A stretch of 64,000 nucleotides of DNA. It comes from Muribaculaceae bacterium (GTDB taxonomy: Bacteria > Bacteroidota > Bacteroidia > Bacteroidales > Muribaculaceae). The DNA lies in assembly GCA_017626045.1 (NCBI GenBank), contig JAGAJP010000050.1, positions 62,001 through 126,000 of the forward strand. Direction: 5' to 3'. The notes below the pieces were generated by a model, which did not search any database, was not told where the DNA came from, and worked only from the letters and a program-made list of their open reading frames with translations. Made by a program: the position numbers and the translations under genes. Shown in pieces: positions 17,513-27,725 of the stretch. Each line of letters opens with the position of its first letter. Position 1 is the first letter of the stretch.

Positions 17513-18394
17513 ATGGCTCAATTGAATTTACTTGGAATGGGTGTGGCATTGGTCACGCCGTTCAGGCAAGACAAGGAAATAGACTATCCTGCGCTTTCTC
17601 GAGTAGTGGAACATGTGATTGGCAACAATGCCGATTTCATAGTGGTGTTAGGCACCACCGGGGAAACCCCTGCCCTATCCAACGAAGAGAAGGCAAACGT
17701 AAGTAATTTTATCAGTAAGATCAACAACGGCAGAGTACCGATGGTAATCGGAATCGGCGGCAACAATACTGCGGCAATCGCCAAGCAACTCAGAGAGGAA
17801 GACCTGTCCGGCTACTGTGCTGTGCTGTCGGTGGTGCCGGCTTACAACAAGCCGTCGCAGGAAGGCATCTACTGTCACTTCAAGGCAATAGCGGAGGCGT
17901 CGCCACTTCCGGTGATACTCTACAACGTGCCCGGGCGTACCGGAGTCAACATGACAGCCGATACCACACTGAGGATTGCCCGTGAGATACCGAATGTGGT
18001 AGGCATCAAGGAGGCATCCGGCAATATATCCCAGATAGAGAGGATTATACGCGAAAGGCCGGAAGGCTTTTTAGTACTCAGTGGAGATGACGGCTTCACC
18101 TATCCCCTAATGACGCTTGGCGCGCAGGGTGTGATATCGGTGCTTGGCAACGCGTATCCCAAGGAGTTTTCCGAGATGGTTCATCTGTGTCTCGAAGGAA
18201 ACTACATCGAGGCAGTGGACATCCATCACAGGTTTAGGGAAATCATCCGGCTTCTTTTTGCCGACGGCAACCCCGCCGGTGTGAAATGTGTGATGCACGA
18301 CATGGGGCTGATAGAAAACGAGCTTCGACTGCCGCTTGTTCCCGTGAGTGACAGCACAGCCGATGAAATCCTGAAATGGGTGAATCGTCTTTGA
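17513..18394 (+). CDS. dapA: 4-hydroxy-tetrahydrodipicolinate synthase
   Basis: Condenses pyruvate with aspartate semialdehyde in the lysine/diaminopimelate pathway. The 293-residue TIM-barrel protein shows the family signatures LGTTGETPALS (Thr-Thr of the active site), the catalytic Tyr in YNVPGRTGVNM and the Schiff-base Lys in VGIKEASG. I prefer the start MAQLNLLGMGVALVTPF at 17513. The in-frame ATG at 17486 would add nine residues and would need a leaderless mRNA from the element at 17474. It is transcribed in the same direction as dnaG, 72 bp downstream. Confidence 0.95.
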   Translation: MAQLNLLGMGVALVTPFRQDKEIDYPALSRVVEHVIGNNADFIVVLGTTGETPALSNEEKANVSNFISKINNGRVPMVIGIGGNNTAAIAKQLREEDLSGYCAVLSVVPAYNKPSQEGIYCHFKAIAEASPLPVILYNVPGRTGVNMTADTTLRIAREIPNVVGIKEASGNISQIERIIRERPEGFLVLSGDDGFTYPLMTLGAQGVISVLGNAYPKEFSEMVHLCLEGNYIEAVDIHHRFREIIRLLFADGNPAGVKCVMHDMGLIENELRLPLVPVSDSTADEILKWVNRL

Positions 18395-18466
18395 TTTAGA
18401 TGGACTCTTAGCCCCCTCACACAAACAACAGAAGAAGCATAGTGGGGTCTTATACAATATAAATGA

Positions 18467-20656
18467 ATGATTGACAAAGCGACAATACAGAAAATCACCG
18501 ATGCCGCCGATATAGTGGAGGTGGTGAGCGACTACGTTCATCTTGTGAAGCGAGGCAGAAACTACATGGGTCTCTGCCCCTTTCATAATGAAAAGACTCC
18601 ATCGTTTTCGGTAAACAGCACTCGGAATTTCTGTTATTGTTTTTCCTGTAAGAAAGGAGGGTCGCCGGTCAATTTCATAATGGAGAAGGAAGGCCTCTCT
18701 TATCATGACGCTCTGCTGCATCTCGCCGCCAAATACAATATAAAGGTTGAGGAAAAGGAATTGACCGACGATGAACGCCGGCAGTTGAACGAGCGCGAGG
18801 CATTGATGGTGGCAAACGAATGGGCAGCGTCGAAGATGCAAAAAGCCCTTCGCGACACCGAGGAGGGACGCGCCGTAGGACTTGAGTATTTCTATCAGCG
18901 CGGAGTCACCGAAGAGGCTATCAAAACCTTCCGTCTCGGCTATAATCCCGACAGCGGCCACGCGCTTGCGGACGCCGCCAGACTCGAGGGGATGGATCGC
19001 GGCAGTCTTATAGCGGCAGGTGTGCTCGCTGAGTCGCAGAAAACTCCCGGAGTCTTCTACGACCGATTTCGAGGCAGAGTGATTTTTCCGGTTCTCAACC
19101 CTTCCGGCAAAGTAGTAGCGCTCGGGGGGCGCGACCTTAAGGGTGGTATCGCCAAATACATCAATTCTCCGGAATCCGAAATATACAAGAAGAGCAATGA
19201 GCTCTACGGCATATATCAGGCTAAAAGCGAAATAGCCAAGCAAGACAACTGCTTTCTTGTGGAAGGCTATATGGATGTCATCGGCATGTGGCAATCCGGA
19301 ATGGAAAATGTGGTGGCATCGTCGGGAACAGCCCTTACAGATGGCCAGATAGCCATGATCCATCGTTTCACCGACAACATCACCCTCATATACGACGGGG
19401 ACGCCGCAGGAATAAAGGCGTCACTGCGGGGCATTGACATGCTGCTCTCCCACAAGATGAATGTCAAGATGCTTCTGCTGCCTGACGGACATGACCCTGA
19501 TTCTTTCGCCCGCCAGAACACTCCGGAGCAATTCCGGAACTATGTCAGGGATCACGCCACAGACATCATCCGCTTTAAGGCACAGGTTCTTCTTAAAGAT
19601 GTAGGGGATGATCCACAGCAGCGAGTCGCGGCGATTCAGAGCGTAGTGACGTCTCTTGCCCATATCCCCGACAAGGTAAAGCGCAATGTCTATGTGCAGG
19701 AGTGCAGCCGCATCCTCGGAGTGAGCGAGGAGGTTATAGAAGACGCTGTCGAGAAATCCCGAGGGGGTGTGGTGGAAAAGCAGATGATGCAGCGACAGAA
19801 ACGCGACATCGACAGAATGGATAGCGAAGAGGCTAATCCCCAGCCGGGCGTGACGGGCAACCTGCGTCCGATGAAGGGCAATGACGTTCTTGCCAAATAC
19901 CCATATTATCCATTTGAGAAGAATGTGGTATACAATTGCGTGCGGTATGGGATGCTTGACTTCTGCGAGGTGGAGTTTGAAGACGGAACCATCGATATGC
20001 TTAATGTGGCGGAATTTGTGGCGGAAGACCTGCAGGAAGACGGCATCTGGTTTTCTTTTCCTGCCTTTGCAAAGACCTTCAACCGGATACTTGACCTGAA
20101 GGAAGAATATCAGAACGCGCGCGTGGCATTCAATGTAGGGCTGGAGAAGGAACGTCAGTCGCTGCTTAAGGCAGGATATGACGAAATAGCCGGCAAGGCA
20201 ATGAGTGTGGCGGAAATAAAGCGAGACGAGCGGCGCCTGGAGGAGAGTATAGGTGAAGAGATGTCCAAACGGAGGTTTGAGTTTTCACGCTACTTCGTAG
20301 AGCAGGCGCTGTCAAGCCATCATGACGATGACGTACGCCGCACAGTGACTGAAGCAATCAATGACGAGCCGCCGCTCAGCAACATCTATCTTCGCAACAA
20401 TCCGGTAAGCGAGCGCCAGATGGAGCTGGACCGCATGCATCTACTTGTGCCGAGAGGAGTTCTGGAATGGAAAAACGAGGTACTGAACCAGATGATAAGG
20501 TCCAAGATGGCACAGCTGAGCAATATACTCGGCAAGACAGATCCGGAGACGGAACAGAAACTGCTTCTTGAGACTCAGGCCCTCATGCAGAAGCGAGGAG
20601 AACTCGCCAAGGCGATAGGCGACCGCACCATCGGCAAAAAAATCAGGAATGTGTAA
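18467..20656 (+). CDS. dnaG: DNA primase
   Basis: Synthesises RNA primers for replication. At 729 residues it has the N-terminal zinc-ribbon with CPFHNEKTPSF and CFSCKKGGS (Cys/His ligands at about 37-61), the core primase fold, and the Toprim domain with LVEGYMDVIGM and IYDGDAAGIKAS, which supplies the acidic metal ligands. The C-terminal part (from about 440) is the helicase-interaction region and is long and divergent, as in other Bacteroidota. Translation begins at the ATG at 18467, four bases after another ATG in a different frame that stops after two codons. Confidence 0.96.
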   Translation: MIDKATIQKITDAADIVEVVSDYVHLVKRGRNYMGLCPFHNEKTPSFSVNSTRNFCYCFSCKKGGSPVNFIMEKEGLSYHDALLHLAAKYNIKVEEKELTDDERRQLNEREALMVANEWAASKMQKALRDTEEGRAVGLEYFYQRGVTEEAIKTFRLGYNPDSGHALADAARLEGMDRGSLIAAGVLAESQKTPGVFYDRFRGRVIFPVLNPSGKVVALGGRDLKGGIAKYINSPESEIYKKSNELYGIYQAKSEIAKQDNCFLVEGYMDVIGMWQSGMENVVASSGTALTDGQIAMIHRFTDNITLIYDGDAAGIKASLRGIDMLLSHKMNVKMLLLPDGHDPDSFARQNTPEQFRNYVRDHATDIIRFKAQVLLKDVGDDPQQRVAAIQSVVTSLAHIPDKVKRNVYVQECSRILGVSEEVIEDAVEKSRGGVVEKQMMQRQKRDIDRMDSEEANPQPGVTGNLRPMKGNDVLAKYPYYPFEKNVVYNCVRYGMLDFCEVEFEDGTIDMLNVAEFVAEDLQEDGIWFSFPAFAKTFNRILDLKEEYQNARVAFNVGLEKERQSLLKAGYDEIAGKAMSVAEIKRDERRLEESIGEEMSKRRFEFSRYFVEQALSSHHDDDVRRTVTEAINDEPPLSNIYLRNNPVSERQMELDRMHLLVPRGVLEWKNEVLNQMIRSKMAQLSNILGKTDPETEQKLLLETQALMQKRGELAKAIGDRTIGKKIRNV

Positions 20657-20730
20657 GATTTTTTCTGCCGAATGTAAGTTTTAGCGCTTCAGCGCGTCTA
20701 AACAAATAAAACAACAATACACCATAAATA

Positions 20731-21672
20731 ATGAACGTACTTGAAATTGAGAACCTGACCAAATGTTTCGGAGAAGTCAGGGCTCTCGACAACGTGAGTT
20801 TCGGCATCAGGGAAGGATCCATCTGCGGCATCCTCGGACCTAACGGAGCCGGCAAGACGACACTGCTCCGTATAATCAACGGGATTCTCACCATAGACGC
20901 CGGCAGCGTGCGGATACTCGGCGAGGACGCCTCGATCGAGGCGTCGCGCAACATCGGGTATATGCCCGAGGAACGAGGACTATACGACACCATGCGTATG
21001 CAGGATCAGATACTGTATTTCGGTCAGCTGAAAGGAGGCGACAAGAAGCGGATAACAAAAGTGATGCATGAATACCTTGAACTGTTCAACCTGAAGGGTC
21101 AGGAAAGACGCAGAATCAAGGAGCTGTCGAAAGGCAACCAGCAGAAAGTGCAGATAATCTGCACTCTTGTGCATGAGCCCAAAGTCGTGATACTTGACGA
21201 GCCGTTCAGTGGCTTCGACCCGATCAACGGGCAGATACTGCAGCAGATACTTGAGCGACTGCACCGCGACGGGACGACCATTATCCTGAGTTCCCACAAC
21301 ATGCCTGCCATCGAGGAAATGTGTAGCGACATCGTACTGGTGAACCACGGACATATACTTGTGTCGGACTCTATGGAAAACGTAAAGGAGATGCACAAGG
21401 ACAACACACTTCTTCTTACCACCTCGACGGAACTGTCCATTCCGATGCTTGTTTCCTCCGGAACTGTATCGGCAATAGAGCCGATAGAAAACCTCAACTG
21501 GCGCAGAGGATATGCCTACCGACTGAAGCGGGACGTTTCCCATAGCAACAATGATGTGCTCGACGCAGTTGCGATGCAGAGCCAGGTGCTTCATTTCGAG
21601 GAGGCACTCCCCTCTCTAAAAGATATATTCATCGGATACACAAAGGCAGCCGACATGGCGTCCGAATCTTAA
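20731..21672 (+). CDS. ABC transporter ATP-binding protein (exporter type)
   Basis: A 313-residue ATPase with Walker A GPNGAGKTT, Q-loop, signature LSKGNQQKVQ (variant of LSGGQ), Walker B VVILDEPFSGFDP and the H-loop in SSHNM. The C-terminal extension (about 215-313) resembles DUF4162-type regulatory tails of NatA-like proteins. Together with the permease 12 bp downstream it forms an ABC-2 exporter. The substrate is unknown; NatAB (Na+ export) is one family member but the sequence does not decide. Confidence 0.92.
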   Translation: MNVLEIENLTKCFGEVRALDNVSFGIREGSICGILGPNGAGKTTLLRIINGILTIDAGSVRILGEDASIEASRNIGYMPEERGLYDTMRMQDQILYFGQLKGGDKKRITKVMHEYLELFNLKGQERRRIKELSKGNQQKVQIICTLVHEPKVVILDEPFSGFDPINGQILQQILERLHRDGTTIILSSHNMPAIEEMCSDIVLVNHGHILVSDSMENVKEMHKDNTLLLTTSTELSIPMLVSSGTVSAIEPIENLNWRRGYAYRLKRDVSHSNNDVLDAVAMQSQVLHFEEALPSLKDIFIGYTKAADMASES

Positions 21673-21684
21673 ACACAGACTGAA

Positions 21685-22602
21685 ATGAATAAATTAAAAC
21701 TCATCATAATCAATGAATACAAGACGGCAGTAGGATGCCGGTCTTTCTGGATAATGACCTTCCTCTTTCCGGTGCTAATGGTTGCGTTTGGAGTGATCAT
21801 GGGCTTTCTGATGGCGGATTCAACCTCCACGATGTCGTTTTTCGACTCCATCAACGAAAGCACCGGCATCACGCCTGAAGAAGACACCATGACGCCTGCC
21901 AAGGCAATAGCCATGATGTGCGGAGTGATACTCACTATGGCGATGCTTATATGTGGCGGCCAGATAATGCAGCTTGTGAGGCAGGAGAAAACCAACCGCA
22001 TCATGGAGTTCCTCGCGACGTGCGTACCCGGACGGACGATGCTTCTTGCCAAGATCATCAGTGTAGCGCTTGTATGCTTCACGCAGGTGCTTTTATGGGG
22101 CGTATGCATACTGTTTTTCTTAGTAGGGTTCATATATGTGTTTGATTTCGACATACCGTGGTCGATGCTACTTCATCCGCTATTCTGGAAGTCCATGATC
22201 TGGGCGCTCCTGTATTTCGTGGGTGGTTTCCTGATGTTCAGTTCCCTCTTCGCCGCATGCGGTGCGCTAACGGGCAGCAACAACGAGAACCAGCAATATC
22301 TTTCGATACTTATGATGTTCGTTCTTGCCTCGATGTATATCGGCATGTATGCGGTAGACCATCCGACATCGGTGCTTGCGATGGTGTGCGCCTATTTCCC
22401 GCTGACATCTCCGACGGTAGGCGCGGTCAACGCCATTACCGGTGAGGTACCGTTGTGGAGCTCAATTCTATCGCTCGCGGTTCTGTATGCATGCGCCTAT
22501 GGCTCAATAGTGCTGGGCGGCAAGATTTATTCCTCATCGATGCTTCTCAAGGGGACGTCTTTGAGTCCGAAGACGATTGCCGCATTTCTGAAGGCCAAAT
22601 AG
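21685..22602 (+). CDS. ABC-2-type permease
   Basis: A 305-residue membrane protein with a first helix at about residues 20-42, an extracytoplasmic loop, and five further helices in the region 75-300 (for example ILTMAMLICGGQIMQLV, VLLWGVCILFFLVGFIYV, LYFVGGFLMFSSLFAACGAL, AVLYACAYGSIVLGGKI). The segment QEKTNRIMEFLATCVPGRTMLLAKI is typical of NatB/YhaP-like ABC-2 permeases. It is the partner of the ATPase directly upstream. Substrate unknown. Confidence 0.9.
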   Translation: MNKLKLIIINEYKTAVGCRSFWIMTFLFPVLMVAFGVIMGFLMADSTSTMSFFDSINESTGITPEEDTMTPAKAIAMMCGVILTMAMLICGGQIMQLVRQEKTNRIMEFLATCVPGRTMLLAKIISVALVCFTQVLLWGVCILFFLVGFIYVFDFDIPWSMLLHPLFWKSMIWALLYFVGGFLMFSSLFAACGALTGSNNENQQYLSILMMFVLASMYIGMYAVDHPTSVLAMVCAYFPLTSPTVGAVNAITGEVPLWSSILSLAVLYACAYGSIVLGGKIYSSSMLLKGTSLSPKTIAAFLKAK

Positions 22603-22666
22603 AATTGAGAATGCGTTGCAAGACTGTTAAAAATGATAAAGGCAATAAATAAAGAGAGATCTGATA

Positions 22667-22697
22667 TTGCAGATTTAAGATTTTTTGACTAATTTTG
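22667..22697 (+). promoter_or_regulatory. Promoter of recJ
   Basis: TTG (22667-22669) and TAATTTTG (22690-22697) with a 20-bp spacer. It indicates that translation starts at the ATG at 22741 and not at the upstream in-frame GTG at 22702, which lies at the expected transcription start. Confidence 0.65.
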
Positions 22698-22740
22698 CAA
22701 AGTGCGCGAAAACGTGCGCTTTGCATTTTTTATATCGACC

Positions 22741-24471
22741 ATGAGCAATAACTGGAACTATCAACCACTGACAAGGCAGGAACGCGAGGAAGCCGACGCC
22801 CTGCTGCCGGCTTGCGGAGGCATCGAGCCTCTGCCTGAGTTGCTCATGCGCCGGGGAGTAAGGACTCCCGACGAGGCGGTCGGATTCCTGTCGCCATCGC
22901 TTGACGGACTGCATGACCCCTTCCTCATGGCAGACATGGACAAGGCGGTCAACCGTCTCAACAAGGCAATGGGAGCCAAGGAACGCATCATGATATATGG
23001 AGACTATGACGTAGACGGCACTACTGCGGTGGCCCTTGTCTACAAGTATCTCCAGAACTATTACAGCAATATCGAATACTACATACCGACGCGTTATGAG
23101 GAGGGCTATGGAATCTCCAGAAAAAGCATCGAGTATGCAGCCGAGAATGATGTGAAATTAGTGGTGGTGCTTGACTGCGGCATCAAGGCGATTGATGAGA
23201 TTTCATACGCGTCGCAGTTAGGGATTGACTTCATCATCTGCGACCATCACGTACCCGACGAGCAGCTGCCCCCCGCCGTCGCCATCCTGAATCCGAAGAT
23301 GCCGGGCTCCAAATATCCGTGTCCCCACCTGAGCGGGTGTGGCGTCGGCTTCAAGTTCATGCAGGGATTTGCCAAAAGCAACGGACTGGGAAACCACAAC
23401 GAACTTGATTCGCTGCTCGACCTTGTTGCCGTCAGCATAGCGGCGGATATTGTACCGATAGTCGGGGAAAACAGAATAATGGCATATCATGGTCTCCGCA
23501 GGCTGAATTCGAATCCGAATCTCGGGCTCAGGAGCATTATCCGCCTGTGTAAGCTAACCAACAAGGACATCACGATTTCCGACGTCATATTCAAGATAGG
23601 TCCGAGAATCAACGCATCGGGCAGGATGCAGAGTGGCATGGAGGCAGTAGGGCTTCTCGTGACCCGCGACCTTCACGACGCCTACCAGAGAGGAGCGGAG
23701 ATAGACCAGTACAACAAGGACCGGAAGGAACTTGACAAAAAGATAACAGAAGAGGCAAACGAACTGATAGAGAACAATGTCAGCATTGTTCACGGAAAGC
23801 GCTCGATAGTGATATACAACAAAAACTGGCACAAGGGCATCATCGGAATCGTGGCGTCGCGTCTCACCGAACTATATTACAAGCCGTCGGTGGTCTTGAC
23901 CTATGCCAACGGCATGGCAACCGGCAGCAGCCGGTCGGTGCAGGGTTTCGACATCTACTCGGCAGTCAACTCCACCCGCCATCTGCTTGAGAATTTCGGC
24001 GGCCATACTTATGCGGTAGGACTGTCGCTGAAAGAGGAAAACATTCCGGAGTTCAGCCGTCTATTCGAAGAGTATGTGGCGAAGAACATCCAGCCCAACC
24101 AGCTATGTCCTCAGATTGACATAGACGCCGACATATCGTTTGCCGACATCACGCCCGAGCTTGTGGCGTGGCTCCGGAAATTCAATCCATTCGGCCCGGG
24201 CAACCAGAAACCCCTCTTCCGCACGCGCAACGTATTTGACTTCGGCACGTCCAAACTGGTCGGCAAGAATCTGGAGCACATCAAGCTTGAGCTTGAGGAC
24301 GACAGCACGAGCCGCGTGATATCCGCCATAGCCTTCAACATGGCACCTTATTTCGAGCATATCCACGCCCATAAACCGGTGGACATATGCTACACCATCG
24401 AGCAGAACAAACACAATCATGCAGAATCCGTTCAACTGATGATCAAGGATATCCGGATTTCCAAGGCATGA
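22741..24471 (+). CDS. recJ: Single-stranded-DNA-specific exonuclease RecJ
   Basis: A 5'-3' exonuclease on single-stranded DNA used in recombination and repair. The 576-residue DHH-family protein shows the ligand motifs [15 protein letters not shown] and DHHVPD (motif III) in the N-terminal half, followed by the DHHA1 motif region with GIVASRLTE and [11 protein letters not shown], and an OB-like C-terminal domain. The recQ gene starts 16 bp downstream in the same direction; RecQ and RecJ act together at gaps, so this is a functional pair. Confidence 0.96.
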   Translation: MSNNWNYQPLTRQEREEADALLPACGGIEPLPELLMRRGVRTPDEAVGFLSPSLDGLHDPFLMADMDKAVNRLNKAMGAKERIMIYGDYDVDGTTAVALVYKYLQNYYSNIEYYIPTRYEEGYGISRKSIEYAAENDVKLVVVLDCGIKAIDEISYASQLGIDFIICDHHVPDEQLPPAVAILNPKMPGSKYPCPHLSGCGVGFKFMQGFAKSNGLGNHNELDSLLDLVAVSIAADIVPIVGENRIMAYHGLRRLNSNPNLGLRSIIRLCKLTNKDITISDVIFKIGPRINASGRMQSGMEAVGLLVTRDLHDAYQRGAEIDQYNKDRKELDKKITEEANELIENNVSIVHGKRSIVIYNKNWHKGIIGIVASRLTELYYKPSVVLTYANGMATGSSRSVQGFDIYSAVNSTRHLLENFGGHTYAVGLSLKEENIPEFSRLFEEYVAKNIQPNQLCPQIDIDADISFADITPELVAWLRKFNPFGPGNQKPLFRTRNVFDFGTSKLVGKNLEHIKLELEDDSTSRVISAIAFNMAPYFEHIHAHKPVDICYTIEQNKHNHAESVQLMIKDIRISKA

Positions 24472-24487
24472 TTTCCGTATTGTTTCC

Positions 24488-26404
24488 ATGGATATTGACG
24501 GGATTCTAAAGAAATACTGGGGATATGACAGTTTCCGTCCTCTTCAGCGCGACATCATAGAGAGTGTGATGTCGGGGCATGACACACTTGGACTGATGCC
24601 AACCGGGGGAGGAAAATCAATTACATTCCAGGTGCCGGGGCTTGCTTTCGATTCCGGACTCACAATAGTGGTGACTCCACTGATATCGCTGATGAAAGAC
24701 CAAGTCGACAACCTGCGTCGACGCGGCATCAAGGCAGTGATGCTCAACAGCGGAATGACGCTGCGAGAAACACGAGTGGCATGGGAACGCCTGAGCAACG
24801 GGCGGGCAAGGTTTCTGTATGTATCGCCCGAGAAACTGCGCAACAAGAATTTTCTCGACGACCTTCGGCGTCTTGAACTTCGTCTGATAGTGGTAGACGA
24901 GGCGCACTGCATCTCGCAGTGGGGATATGATTTCCGGCCCTCCTATCTAAAGATAGCGGAACTGCGTAAGGTGCATCCGGAGGTTCCGGTGCTTGCCCTG
25001 ACCGCCACCGCCACTCCCATGGTGGCGGAAGACATCACAAAGCGGCTCGAATTTAGGGAGGGAGCGCAGAAGTTCAAGATGAGTTTTGTCCGCGACAATA
25101 TTTCTTATCTTGTCAGGTATTCGGAAAACAAGACACATGACATAGCGCATATCCTTACGCGCACGGAAGGCTCCTCGATAGTGTATGTTCGCAGCCGCAA
25201 GAAGACGCGTGAGATATCGGAGTTCCTGATTGCCTGCGGCATTTCAGCGGACTATTATCACGCAGGCCTATCTTATGAAGTGAAGACAGAGCGCCAGAAC
25301 GCATGGCAGTCTGGGCAGACACGAGTGATAGTCGCCACCAATGCATTCGGCATGGGCATCGACAAGCCGGACGTGAGGGTCGTGGTGCACGCCGATTTTC
25401 CGCCTTCGCTTGAAGAGTATTATCAGGAGGCGGGACGAGCCGGGCGCGACGGAAGGAATTCCTATGCCGTATTGCTGGCGTCTGACGGCGACAAAGGGAT
25501 ACTCCGCAGAAAACTGAAGCAGGCATTTCCGTCGAGAGAAGACATACGACTCATATATGAGCGGGCTTGCAACTTCATGCATCTGTCGATAGGAGAGGGT
25601 TTCGACCGGCTTGTGGAATTCGATTTCGAACTATTCTGCGAAACCTTCCATCTTCAGCGACAGCAGGCATTGGCAGCCTTCCATATTCTGTCGCAGGCGG
25701 GTTATCTTGAATATATAGAGGAGACCGAAAGCAATTCGAGAGTGGTCATCACTGTAGACAGAAATGAACTATACAACACCGGATGCTCCGCGGAGGCGGA
25801 TTCCGTGCTCTCCTGTCTTCTCCGGCTATATCCCGGGTTGTTTTCCGACTATGTAGTGGTCAACGAGGGGCGGATATCACGAGAATCAGGACTTGACCGG
25901 GAAACTGTCTACAACTCTCTCCTTGAGCTCAACCGCAGGAAAATCATAGTATATGTGCCGCGAAGGAGGACGCCCTTCATACATGTGTCCACTTCGCGAG
26001 AGGAAAGCCGGTATGTGGAGATAGGCAAGAGCATATACGAGAAGCGGTTTGAGGTAATGTCTCACCGGGTCGAGTCGATGATAGAATACGCGTTTGGCGA
26101 ACGAGGCTGCCGCGTGCGCCGGATGCTTGAATATTTTGGCGAGGAGAATGCGCAAGACTGCGGAAAGTGCGACATATGCCGCAAGGGCAAGAAGTCGACA
26201 CACCACAAGACAAAAGAAGAGATGATACGTCTGGTGTGGGAATATATGCAGATGTATCCTTCGGGAGTAACGCAGTTGATACTCGAACGGCATTTCACGC
26301 CTGACGACAGTCTCGCGGCAGAAGCTCTTCGTTTTTTGGTAGATGAAGGGTTTGCGGTGGAATCTCATTCCATCTACCGATTGCGGGAATACGATTGTAA
26401 TTAG
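24488..26404 (+). CDS. recQ: ATP-dependent DNA helicase RecQ
   Basis: A 3'-5' helicase that unwinds DNA for resection and repair. The 638-residue protein has Walker A PTGGGKS, Walker [17 protein letters not shown], the aromatic-rich loop, motif V/VI ([10 protein letters not shown]), and the RecQ zinc-binding cluster near the C-terminus with CGKCDIC. No HRDC domain is visible after the winged helix. The stop TAG lies inside a repeat array of TAATTAG. It follows recJ by 16 bp. Confidence 0.96.
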   Translation: MDIDGILKKYWGYDSFRPLQRDIIESVMSGHDTLGLMPTGGGKSITFQVPGLAFDSGLTIVVTPLISLMKDQVDNLRRRGIKAVMLNSGMTLRETRVAWERLSNGRARFLYVSPEKLRNKNFLDDLRRLELRLIVVDEAHCISQWGYDFRPSYLKIAELRKVHPEVPVLALTATATPMVAEDITKRLEFREGAQKFKMSFVRDNISYLVRYSENKTHDIAHILTRTEGSSIVYVRSRKKTREISEFLIACGISADYYHAGLSYEVKTERQNAWQSGQTRVIVATNAFGMGIDKPDVRVVVHADFPPSLEEYYQEAGRAGRDGRNSYAVLLASDGDKGILRRKLKQAFPSREDIRLIYERACNFMHLSIGEGFDRLVEFDFELFCETFHLQRQQALAAFHILSQAGYLEYIEETESNSRVVITVDRNELYNTGCSAEADSVLSCLLRLYPGLFSDYVVVNEGRISRESGLDRETVYNSLLELNRRKIIVYVPRRRTPFIHVSTSREESRYVEIGKSIYEKRFEVMSHRVESMIEYAFGERGCRVRRMLEYFGEENAQDCGKCDICRKGKKSTHHKTKEEMIRLVWEYMQMYPSGVTQLILERHFTPDDSLAAEALRFLVDEGFAVESHSIYRLREYDCN

Positions 26405-26423
26405 TAATTAGTAATTAGTAATT
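26398..26423. repeat. TAATTAG heptad array at the recQ stop
   Basis: Three perfect 7-bp copies of TAATTAG plus a partial one. The recQ stop codon is inside the first copy. Because 7 is not a multiple of 3, three copies place TAA or TAG in all three frames. Similar AATT-phased arrays occur at 48867 and 48941. Confidence 0.75.
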
Positions 26424-26472
26424 TTTGGGGGCTTCGACGTATTTTGCATTTAATCTGAACAGTTGCTTTTTT

Positions 26473-27720
26473 ATGGTTGGACTTGTAGACTGCAATAATT
26501 TTTTCGTGAGTTGTGAGAGATCGCGTAATCCGGCTCTTGAGGGACGGGCTGTAGTGGTATTAAGCAACAACGACGGGTGTGTGGTGGCCCGCAGCAATGA
26601 AGCGAAGCGAGCCGGAATCCTGATGGGTCAGCCGGCATTCCAGATCAAGGATCGTATCAATACAGGAGAGATCATAGCGTTGAGCGGCAACCACCTTCTA
26701 TATCGCGAGATAAGCAACCGAATACATTCAATATTCCGGAGTTATGCTCCGAAAACACTTGACTACAGTGTAGACGAGGCGTTTCTGCTGATGGATGGAG
26801 TGCCACACAGCTGCCTTAAGGAGATCGGCGAGGAGATATACCGCAGATGCTGGAACGAGATGCATATTCCGGTCACAGTCGGTTTCGCACCGAGCAAGAC
26901 ACTTGCCAAGATAGTGACGGAAAGCTGCAAGAAGGCGCGACGTCCTGTAGGAGTGCTGAATGACGCCGGTAAGGCGAGGGAAGTAATGAGCAGGATGCCG
27001 ATAGCAGATCTATGGGGCATAGGGCGTCGACTTTCGAAACGTCTGTATGCAATGGGAGTCTTTTCAATCGCAGATTTCGCCGACCGTGAACTCTCGTGGG
27101 TAAGGTCGGAATTTGGGGTCAACGGCGAGAGATCGTGGCGTGAACTGCATGGCGAGGACTGCATCGATCTGAGTCATGTTGAGCATGAACTACAGGATTC
27201 CGTCAGCGAAAGCCGAACATTTCCTGAGGATGTATCGGACTATGACTGGATTCGCGCCCGAATCGCCATTTATGCGGCAGACTGCAGCCGGAAGCTTCGC
27301 GCCATGAAAGGCGAATGCGGTCTTGTGGGCGTGATGCTGCAGACCAACAGATTCCATCTTGAGCGAGGAAACGCCCGTCCCGAAGGCGTGGTTCAGCTTG
27401 CTTCACATACGAGCGATACGGTCGAGATCTGCTCAGCGGCGATATCGGTATTTGACAGAATCTTCATTCCCGGCATCCTCTTCAAGAGAGCCGGTGTATG
27501 GCTGTCGGAGATTGTTCCCCGCATATCAGAGACCCCTTCCCTATTCGAGTCGGAGAATAGTATCAGACACAAGGCGAGCAGGCGGTTTCTGATGAATGCC
27601 GTGGACAATATCAACATCGGTCCCGGAACACCGGTGATCAAGCTCGCATCTCAGATTACTCAAGGGCATCCCGGTCATAACGACGGATATTCAAGTACTT
27701 TCCAGTATCCCAAAAATTAA
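26473..27720 (+). CDS. umuC: Y-family DNA polymerase, UmuC type
   Basis: A translesion polymerase (415 residues). The palm begins right at the N-terminus with VDCNNFFVSCERS, which carries the first catalytic Asp; the second acidic pair lies in DYSVDEAFL (Ser-Val-Asp-Glu). The little finger and the C-terminal Rec A/beta-clamp interaction tail (after about residue 330) are of UmuC type, with the DUF4113-like end RFLMNAVDNINIGP. No umuD gene is adjacent, although most UmuC genes have one next to them. The start at 26473 (MVGLVDCNN) fits the family; a longer in-frame start at 26425 is unlikely. Confidence 0.92.
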   Translation: MVGLVDCNNFFVSCERSRNPALEGRAVVVLSNNDGCVVARSNEAKRAGILMGQPAFQIKDRINTGEIIALSGNHLLYREISNRIHSIFRSYAPKTLDYSVDEAFLLMDGVPHSCLKEIGEEIYRRCWNEMHIPVTVGFAPSKTLAKIVTESCKKARRPVGVLNDAGKAREVMSRMPIADLWGIGRRLSKRLYAMGVFSIADFADRELSWVRSEFGVNGERSWRELHGEDCIDLSHVEHELQDSVSESRTFPEDVSDYDWIRARIAIYAADCSRKLRAMKGECGLVGVMLQTNRFHLERGNARPEGVVQLASHTSDTVEICSAAISVFDRIFIPGILFKRAGVWLSEIVPRISETPSLFESENSIRHKASRRFLMNAVDNINIGPGTPVIKLASQITQGHPGHNDGYSSTFQYPKN

Positions 27721-27725
27721 ACAAT

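Noticed and set aside
18107..19363. Minus-strand frame of 418 codons opposite dapA and dnaG
   Set aside because: Antisense to two conserved genes; composition unlike a real protein.
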